Positions 58,645-64,000 of a stretch of DNA of 64,000 nucleotides are shown here, in pieces. The stretch comes from an uncultured Clostridia bacterium. GTDB taxonomy: Bacteria > Bacillota > Clostridia > UBA1381 > UMGS1253. The translations under genes and the position numbers were made by a program. A model generated the notes under the pieces. The model did no database searches, was not told the DNA's origin, and saw only the letters and a program-made list of their open reading frames with translations. Position 1 is the first letter of the stretch. Each line of letters begins with the position of its first letter. The stretch lies in NCBI GenBank assembly GCA_934457145.1, contig CAKSHP010000001.1, forward strand, positions 1 to 64,000, given 5' to 3'.

Positions 58645-58959
58645 ATGAAAATTGTCGGAATTGCAGCCTGTACGTCAGGCATAGCGCACACTTATATTGC
58701 AAAAGAAAAATTAGTTGCAGCGGCAAAAGAGCTCGGACATGAAGCCTATATCGAAACTCAGGGCACAATCGGCACGGAGGACGAGCTTTCGCAAAAAGAT
58801 ATAGACACGGCAGACGTTGTTATTATTGCAGCGGATATAAAGGTTGGCGGCAAGGATCGCTTTAAGGGAAAACGCATAGTTGAGGTTCCGACTCATATTG
58901 CGATAAAGTCGCCGAAGGCTTTATTAAACAAAATAGAAGAAGAATTAAAAAATAAATAA
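58645..58959 (+). CDS. PTS EIIB component, fructose type
   Basis: A 104-aa EIIB of the Fru family. The phosphorylated Cys lies in AACTSGIAHTYIAKEKL (Cys about 9), ETQGTIGTEDELSQKDIDTADVVIIAADI fits the lactate-loop fold. It takes phosphate from EIIA and passes it to the sugar bound by EIIC. 19 bp before EIIC. Confidence 0.95.
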   Translation: MKIVGIAACTSGIAHTYIAKEKLVAAAKELGHEAYIETQGTIGTEDELSQKDIDTADVVIIAADIKVGGKDRFKGKRIVEVPTHIAIKSPKALLNKIEEELKNK

Positions 58960-58978
58960 TACAAGGAGGAAAACAAAA

Positions 58979-60061
58979 ATGTTTAAAAAACTACAGCTTA
59001 AAAAGCACGCTTTAACAGGTATTTCGTTTATGCTTCCGTTGGTTGTGGCATCAGGCTTATTAATAGCAATAGGCAACATTTTCGGCTCGAATCCCGACAC
59101 AATATCTAACTATAAAGAAAGCTACACAATCTGGCAGGCAGCCGTTACACTCGGTGTTTACGGAATGGGGCTTTTGCCCGGAGTTATGGGCGGAGCAATT
59201 GCTTATTCGATTGCAGACCGTCCCGGTATTGCACCCGGTCTTTTGATGGGTATGATTGCTCAGAATATGGGCGCAGGATTTTTGGGCGGAATGCTCGGCG
59301 GATATCTGGCAGGTTATTTCGTTGAATTCTTAAAAAATCACTTAAAGGTTCCAAAGTGGGCGCAGGGACTGATGCCGATGATGATTATTCCGCTTATTTC
59401 CTCGGTTGTTATAGGACTTATAATGTTCTTTGTTATCGGCGGACCTATCGCATGGGCGTCGGAAGCTTTAACAAACTTTTTGGTAAATATGCAGACAGGT
59501 TCTAAGGGCATTTTCGGCGCAATAATGGGCGCTATGGCAGCGTTTGATTTCGGCGGCCCGGTAAACAAGGTGGCATCGCTGTTTGCAGACGGACTTTTGA
59601 TGGACGGCGTTTACGGCCCGGAGGCTGTTAAAATATGCGCATCAATGATACCTCCTTTCGGAGTTGCTCTTTCGTGGCTTATTAAAAGATCCAGATACAC
59701 AAAAAGCGAAAAGGACAATATCAAAATTGCGTTTCCTATGGGTATATGCATGATCACCGAAGGCGTTATTCCGATTGCGGCAGTTGATCCGATACGAGTT
59801 ATCGCTTCGTGCTCGATAGGTGCGGCAGTCGGCGGTGCGCTTATAATGATATTAAATGTTGGGTCCATGGTTCCATCGGGCGGCATGTTTATAGTTCCGG
59901 CAATGATTAATCCCTGGGGTTTTATGATAGCTCTCACAGCCGGCACAATCGTAACCGCGCTTTTATTGGTGCTTTTGAAAAAGGACGCAAAAGAAGAAGA
60001 CAGCATCGTGCTTGACGAAGAGGAAGAGGATATTGATCTTTCCGATATTAAAATCGGTTAA
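58979..60061 (+). CDS. PTS EIIC component, fructose type
   Basis: A 360-aa membrane permease of the Fru EIIC family, about nine or ten hydrophobic segments. HALTGISFMLPLVVASGLLIAIG (10-32), LGVYGMGLLPGVMGGAIAYSIADRPG, GFLGGMLGGYLAGYFV and AFDFGGPVNKVASLFADGLL (about 175-195), the conserved substrate loop of fructose permeases. The end is acidic (LDEEEEDIDLSDIKIG). Splitting A, B and C into three genes is normal in some Clostridia. Confidence 0.95.
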   Translation: MFKKLQLKKHALTGISFMLPLVVASGLLIAIGNIFGSNPDTISNYKESYTIWQAAVTLGVYGMGLLPGVMGGAIAYSIADRPGIAPGLLMGMIAQNMGAGFLGGMLGGYLAGYFVEFLKNHLKVPKWAQGLMPMMIIPLISSVVIGLIMFFVIGGPIAWASEALTNFLVNMQTGSKGIFGAIMGAMAAFDFGGPVNKVASLFADGLLMDGVYGPEAVKICASMIPPFGVALSWLIKRSRYTKSEKDNIKIAFPMGICMITEGVIPIAAVDPIRVIASCSIGAAVGGALIMILNVGSMVPSGGMFIVPAMINPWGFMIALTAGTIVTALLLVLLKKDAKEEDSIVLDEEEEDIDLSDIKIG

Positions 60062-60087
60062 TTAAAAGCGGAAAGGAAGATAAGCTG

Positions 60088-60951
60088 ATGTATGTATCAA
60101 TGAAGAATATGCTGTGCGACGCAAATTTGAATAACTATGCCGTTATGGCAATAAACTGTTTCAATCTTGAAACCGCACGCACTGTCATCATCGCAGCGGA
60201 ACAATCAGATGCGCCGATTATAGTAAATATTTTTAAAGATCATCTTTTAACTCACTGCGACAGCCAAATGATAGCGTTTATCGTTAAAACTCTCGCAGAA
60301 AGATCGAAAGTAAACGTTGCTTTAAATTTGGATCACGGCGAAGAAAAAGACTATGTAATCAAAGCGATTGACGATGGCTTTTCATCGGTTATGATTGACG
60401 CATCGCGTTTTGATTTGGAAAATAACATTAAACTTACAAAAGAAGTCGTGCAGTATGCACACAAAAGAGGTGTGAGCGTTGAGGGAGAAATAGGCTGCAT
60501 GGGCGCAAGCGAGGACGGAAAGTTTACTAAAAGCGCAATGTATACCGATCCGGCGCAGGCAAAAACCTTTTTTGAGCAGACAGGTATTGACGCACTTGCC
60601 GTTTCTATCGGAACCTCGCACGGAAACTATCCTAACGGAATGGTGCCGAAATTTGATATTGAGCGTTTAAAGGAAATCAAACGCCAAACCGCGGCTCCGC
60701 TCGTTTTGCACGGCGGCTCCGGCTCGGGCAGAGAAAACATTTTAAATGCTGTTAAAAACGGTATAAACAAGATAAATGTCGGCTGCGATTTTATGAATGC
60801 AAACCGCAATGCAGCCGCAAAGGCATTAAAAGAAAACCCCGATATTAACTTTTTCGACCTTATAGAAACAACCGAAAAAGAAAGCATAGACCTCGTGAGA
60901 AGTTATATAGCATTATCCGGCTCAGAGGGCAAAAACAAAAATTTAAAGTAA
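60088..60951 (+). CDS. Class II fructose-bisphosphate aldolase family protein (first)
   Basis: A 287-aa zinc aldolase of the GatY/KbaY group. Zinc ligands: ALNLDHGEEKD (His), SVEGEIG (Glu region), IGTSHGNYPNG (His) and VLHGGSGSG (His/GGS phosphate site). NVGCDFMNA follows. Cleaves ketose phosphates to DHAP and an aldehyde. It starts MYVSMKNMLCDANLNNYAV. Only about 30-40 percent similar by eye to the next gene, so they probably have distinct substrates. Third enzyme class after transport; no sugar kinase is in between. Confidence 0.9.
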   Translation: MYVSMKNMLCDANLNNYAVMAINCFNLETARTVIIAAEQSDAPIIVNIFKDHLLTHCDSQMIAFIVKTLAERSKVNVALNLDHGEEKDYVIKAIDDGFSSVMIDASRFDLENNIKLTKEVVQYAHKRGVSVEGEIGCMGASEDGKFTKSAMYTDPAQAKTFFEQTGIDALAVSIGTSHGNYPNGMVPKFDIERLKEIKRQTAAPLVLHGGSGSGRENILNAVKNGINKINVGCDFMNANRNAAAKALKENPDINFFDLIETTEKESIDLVRSYIALSGSEGKNKNLK

Positions 60952-60973
60952 GTTAAAAAGGAGTGTTGTTATT

Positions 60974-61840
60974 ATGTTGATTAACATGAAAGAAATGCTT
61001 GCAGTAGCAGACAAAAACGGATTTGCGGTTCCTGCCTTTAATATTGGCAGCGAAGCAATTTTAAAAGGTGTTATAGAGAGCGCAAACGAAAAGGACGCGC
61101 CGGTTATTTTGGCAATCCACCCCACAGAGCTTGAGTTTTTGGGCGACAGCTTTATAAAAACATGCATAGAAGAAGCTTATAAATCAAAAGTACCGATGGT
61201 TATTCATTTAGACCACGGCGGAAAATTTGAAGAGGTTCTGCGCGCTATTCACTGCGGATTTACTTCCGTTATGATCGACGCATCACATCTTGCATATGAA
61301 GAAAACGTTGCAATAACAAAAAAGGTTGTTGAAGTGGCAAAACCGTTAAACGTTTCCGTTGAAGCAGAGCTTGGAACAATCGGAACAACAGGCGAGTCGT
61401 ACGAGGGCGGCACAAGCGATATTATTTATACCGATCCGGCTTTGGCAAAGGATTTTGTTTCAAAAACAGGTATCGATTCTTTGGCAGTTGCAATAGGTAC
61501 GGCACACGGAATATACCCCAAAAACATGAAACCGAAGCTTAAATTGGATTTGTTAAAAACAATCCGCGACACGGTTGACATTCCGCTTGTTTTGCACGGC
61601 GGTTCAAGCAATCCCGATGATGAAATTGCGGCTTCCGTTAAAATAGGTATTTCAAAAATCAACATTTCAAGCGATATTAAGTTTGCGTTTTATAAAAAGT
61701 GCCGCGAGGTGCTTACCGAAAACCCGAAATGGATTGAGCCTAATGCAATTTATCCCCCTTGCATAGAGGCTATGAAAGAGGTTGTTGAATTTAAAATGTC
61801 GTTGTTTAACGATATCGGAAAGGCAAGCTTATACAGATAA
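60974..61840 (+). CDS. Class II fructose-bisphosphate aldolase family protein (second)
   Basis: A 288-aa zinc aldolase. Zinc ligands: VIHLDHGGKFEE, SVEAELGTIGTTGE, IGTAHGIYPKN and VLHGGSSNPDDE, with KINISSDIK closing the phosphate site. It has the GGTSDIIYTDPALAKDFVSKTGIDSLAVAIG stretch typical of GatY/KbaY and Fba enzymes. Begins at ATG 60974 after AAAAGGAG. It ends the PTS operon with a strong terminator. Confidence 0.92.
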   Translation: MLINMKEMLAVADKNGFAVPAFNIGSEAILKGVIESANEKDAPVILAIHPTELEFLGDSFIKTCIEEAYKSKVPMVIHLDHGGKFEEVLRAIHCGFTSVMIDASHLAYEENVAITKKVVEVAKPLNVSVEAELGTIGTTGESYEGGTSDIIYTDPALAKDFVSKTGIDSLAVAIGTAHGIYPKNMKPKLKLDLLKTIRDTVDIPLVLHGGSSNPDDEIAASVKIGISKINISSDIKFAFYKKCREVLTENPKWIEPNAIYPPCIEAMKEVVEFKMSLFNDIGKASLYR

Positions 61841-61849
61841 ATCCCCTGA

Positions 61850-61895
61850 AAACAGAGGCGGTGCAGCAATGGCTGCACCGCCTCTGTTTTTTTAT
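61850..61895 (+). terminator. Terminator after the PTS operon
   Basis: AACAGAGGCGGTGCAG and its complement (16 bp perfect), loop CAATGG, then T7. It lies right at the end of metH on the other strand, to which it may also serve. Confidence 0.95.
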
Positions 61896-64000
61896 TTTGT
61901 TTTTTCTGCAAGGGACTGCGCATAACGAACAGTTTCCATTGCATCTTTTGCGTATTTATCGGCGCCTATCATATCGGCATATTCCTTTGTAAGAACTGCT
62001 CCGCCGACAACGATTTTACAATCCGGCAAATTCTTTTTAACAAGCTTTATGGTTTCTTCCATTGCGGGGACCGTTGTTGTCATAAGGGCGCTAAGACCAA
62101 CTAAAGAAACGTTGTTTTCTTTTGCAGCTTTTAACACTGTTTCGCTTTTAACGTCTTTTCCCAAATCCAAAACGTCGAAATCATAGTTTTCCAAAAGCGC
62201 TTTTACAATGTTTTTGCCTATATCGTGTATATCGCCTCTGACGGTTGCCAAAACAATTTTAAAGCGGTTTTCCTTTTTTGTGCTTTCTGAAAATCCGTTT
62301 TCTTTGATAGCGTCAAAAGCCGATTTTGCGGCTTCGGCGCTCATTAAAAGCTGCGGCAAAAACGCCTTTTTTTCTTCAAATGCGCTGCCTATTTCGTTTA
62401 GCGCGCTCACTATGCATTTATCGATAATTTCAATCGGATCATGACCGTTTAAAATAAGCTGGCGCGCAAGCGTTTTTGATTCGTCTTTAAGTCCTTTTAA
62501 TATTGCGTGGCAAAGCATCTGCTCTGGCGATGCGCTTTCGTTTGTGTTTTTATTTATATCGTCCGGCGCCTGCTTTGATGCATACTCGATATATCCTTTA
62601 CACATATCGTCAAGATTTGCAAGCGCGCAAAAACTGTGATACACATCCATCATTTCTTTTGAATGAGGATTCATTATGGCTGCCGAAAGTCCGCAATGCA
62701 TTGCAAGCGCAAAAAACGTGCTGTTGATAATATTTCTTTTGGGCAGTCCGAAAGATACGTTTGACACGCCGAGGCTCGTTTTTATGTTGTTTTTTGAAAA
62801 ATACTCCAGGCATTTAAGCGTTTCAGATGCAGAAGACGAATCCGAGCTTATCGTCAGCGCAAGGGGATCAACGATAATATCTTTTTTATCTATGCCGTAG
62901 GTTTTGGCGGTATCGATTATTTTTTTTGCGATTTCTATTCTGCCTTCGGCGGTTTCGGGAATCCCGCTTTCGTCTAGCGTGAGCGCGATAACTGCTCCGC
63001 CGTATTTTGCGGCAAGCGGAAATATTTTTTCCATAACCTCTTTTTTGCCGTTTACGGAATTGATAAGCGGTTTTCCGTTATAAACGCGAAGCGCTGCCTC
63101 CATTGCCGAAGCGTCGGAGGTGTCGATTTGCAGCGGCAAATCGGAAACCGTTTGCAAAAGTTGTACCGCTGTTTTAAGAGTTTGCTTTTCGTCTATTTCC
63201 GGCAACCCGACGTTTACGTCAAGAATATTTGCCCCTGCCTCCTGTTGGGAAACTCCCTCGCGCAAAATATAGTCATAGTCTTTGTTTCTAAGTGCTTCTT
63301 TAAAGGCCTTCTTTCCCGTTGGGTTTATTCTTTCGCCTATCAGCACACAGCGTTTGCCAAATTCCTTTGCATGCGTGTACGACGAAACAACCGTAATATC
63401 CTTTTTTAAAACGGGTTTAAATTCTATATCTTTTGTTTTATCGCAAAGCTCTTTTATATGCTCGGGCGTTGTGCCGCAGCAGCCGCCGAGAACCGACGCT
63501 CCGAGATTTGCAATTGTCTGCATTGTTTTGGAAAATTCCTTCGGCTCAATGTCATACACTGTTTTGCCGTTTTTAACCGCCGGCAGTCCGGCATTGGGAT
63601 TAACGATAACCGGAACGGACGAGCAGCGTATAAGCTCTTTTACGATACCGAGCATTTTATCCGGCCCGAGCCCGCAGTTTATTCCGATTGCGTCTGCCCT
63701 GAGCCCTTCAAGCAATGCTGCCATAGCGGCAGGCGATGCGCCCGTCATCAGCTTTGCGCTTTCGTCGTAAGTGTTCGTTACAAAAACGGGCAGATCGCTC
63801 TGCTCTTTTGCAGCAATAACGGCAGCCTTTGTTTCATAGCTGTCGTTCATTGTTTCGATTAAAATTAAGTCTGCCCCGTTTTTAACTCCGAGGCTTACAG
63901 TCTGTTTAAAAATGTTTACGGCATCTTCAAACTCCAAATCGCCGAGCGGCTTTAAAAGCTTGCCCGTAGGGCCTATGTCAAGCGCAACATATTTTTCTTT
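61892..64000 (-). CDS. metH: Cobalamin-dependent methionine synthase (5' part beyond window)
   Basis: At least 702 residues; the minus-strand frame runs open through the right edge (VALDIGPTGKLLKPLGD is still coding), so the start is missing. In order: homocysteine methyltransferase domain with zinc cysteines (GINCGLGPD and LGGCCGTTPEHI), pterin-binding domain (GERINPTGKKAF, NILDVNVGLPEIDE), B12-cap helices, and a B12-binding domain with the DxHxxG lower-ligand motif RGDIHDIGKNIV and the Ser/Gly loops (VGLSALMTTT, VVGGAVLTKEYADMIGADKYAKDA). The C-terminal reactivation (AdoMet) domain of the enteric enzyme is absent; the protein ends shortly after the B12 domain, as in many Clostridia. Faces the PTS operon. 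Confidence 0.96.
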   Translation of the reverse strand, partial: KEKYVALDIGPTGKLLKPLGDLEFEDAVNIFKQTVSLGVKNGADLILIETMNDSYETKAAVIAAKEQSDLPVFVTNTYDESAKLMTGASPAAMAALLEGLRADAIGINCGLGPDKMLGIVKELIRCSSVPVIVNPNAGLPAVKNGKTVYDIEPKEFSKTMQTIANLGASVLGGCCGTTPEHIKELCDKTKDIEFKPVLKKDITVVSSYTHAKEFGKRCVLIGERINPTGKKAFKEALRNKDYDYILREGVSQQEAGANILDVNVGLPEIDEKQTLKTAVQLLQTVSDLPLQIDTSDASAMEAALRVYNGKPLINSVNGKKEVMEKIFPLAAKYGGAVIALTLDESGIPETAEGRIEIAKKIIDTAKTYGIDKKDIIVDPLALTISSDSSSASETLKCLEYFSKNNIKTSLGVSNVSFGLPKRNIINSTFFALAMHCGLSAAIMNPHSKEMMDVYHSFCALANLDDMCKGYIEYASKQAPDDINKNTNESASPEQMLCHAILKGLKDESKTLARQLILNGHDPIEIIDKCIVSALNEIGSAFEEKKAFLPQLLMSAEAAKSAFDAIKENGFSESTKKENRFKIVLATVRGDIHDIGKNIVKALLENYDFDVLDLGKDVKSETVLKAAKENNVSLVGLSALMTTTVPAMEETIKLVKKNLPDCKIVVGGAVLTKEYADMIGADKYAKDAMETVRYAQSLAEKTK

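Overview
The window looks like chromosomal DNA of an anaerobic, low-to-moderate GC Clostridia-type Firmicute. The evidence is: near-perfect sigma-A promoters (TTGACA-17-TATAAT), GGAGG ribosome sites, a T-box riboswitch, a clostridial-type tmRNA tag (ANDNLAYAA), RNase M5 and Mini-III, SLH-domain surface proteins, copper-amine-oxidase-N stalk domains, SpoIID, and a methionine synthase without a visible reactivation domain. No phage, insertion sequence or CRISPR array was found.

Layout. 1-5.2 kb (minus): ruvC-ruvA-ruvB, a secreted amidase, and a SpoIID-like protein cut by the left edge. 5.3-8.2 kb: argG-argH. 8.3-10.4 kb: an SSB-like protein, an HD hydrolase and a nitroreductase. 10.4-14.5 kb: a 1243-aa repetitive secreted protein and a 46-aa peptide gene. 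14.7-17.2 kb: RNase M5 tail-to-tail with argC-argB. 17.5-23.5 kb: AI-2E-type permease, cysE, cysS, mrnC and a split transketolase. 23.9-26 kb: tRNA-Lys and a Fe-S scaffold/GGGtGRT pair. 26-27.7 kb: two small membrane proteins and a structured leader RNA ahead of a zinc-ribbon protein. 27.8-30.8 kb (minus): a trpXYZ-like transporter under a Trp T-box. 30.9-33.5 kb: AraC regulator divergent from a dehydrogenase pair. 33.6-36.8 kb: mreB, galU, hslO. 37.0-37.5 kb: five tRNAs. 37.8-39.5 kb: cupin, tmRNA, smpB. 39.9-54 kb: an envelope block of large secreted proteins, a sugar-phosphate isomerase-like protein, SLH proteins, and a kinase/PqqD/signal-peptidase trio. 54-61.8 kb: a self-contained PTS operon with two class II aldolases. 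61.9-64 kb (minus): metH, cut by the right edge.

How parts work together. Arginine synthesis genes argGH and argCB share ARG-box-like palindromes (TGCAT-4-ATGCA type), so an ArgR repressor very probably links them. Tryptophan uptake is tied to tRNA-Trp charging by the T-box, whose specifier reads UGG. The PTS operon carries its own PRD regulator, HPr, EI and EIIA/B/C, and feeds aldolases with no kinase between them, which suggests direct cleavage of a ketose-1-phosphate.

Most unusual observation: a roughly 181-bp dispersed repeat occurs at three loci (ssb-like, transketolase, cupin). At each locus its end supplies the Shine-Dalgarno of the next gene. The copy adjacent to each gene can form a hairpin whose loop (GCCCTGC or GCCATGT) pairs with a tail just upstream of that Shine-Dalgarno (GCAGGGC or GCATGGC), with a compensatory change between loci. 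Copies not next to a gene are partly decayed. This looks like an undescribed cis-acting RNA element. A second repeat follows tRNA genes, and a leader RNA at 27.16-27.33 kb shows mutually exclusive terminator and antiterminator helices.
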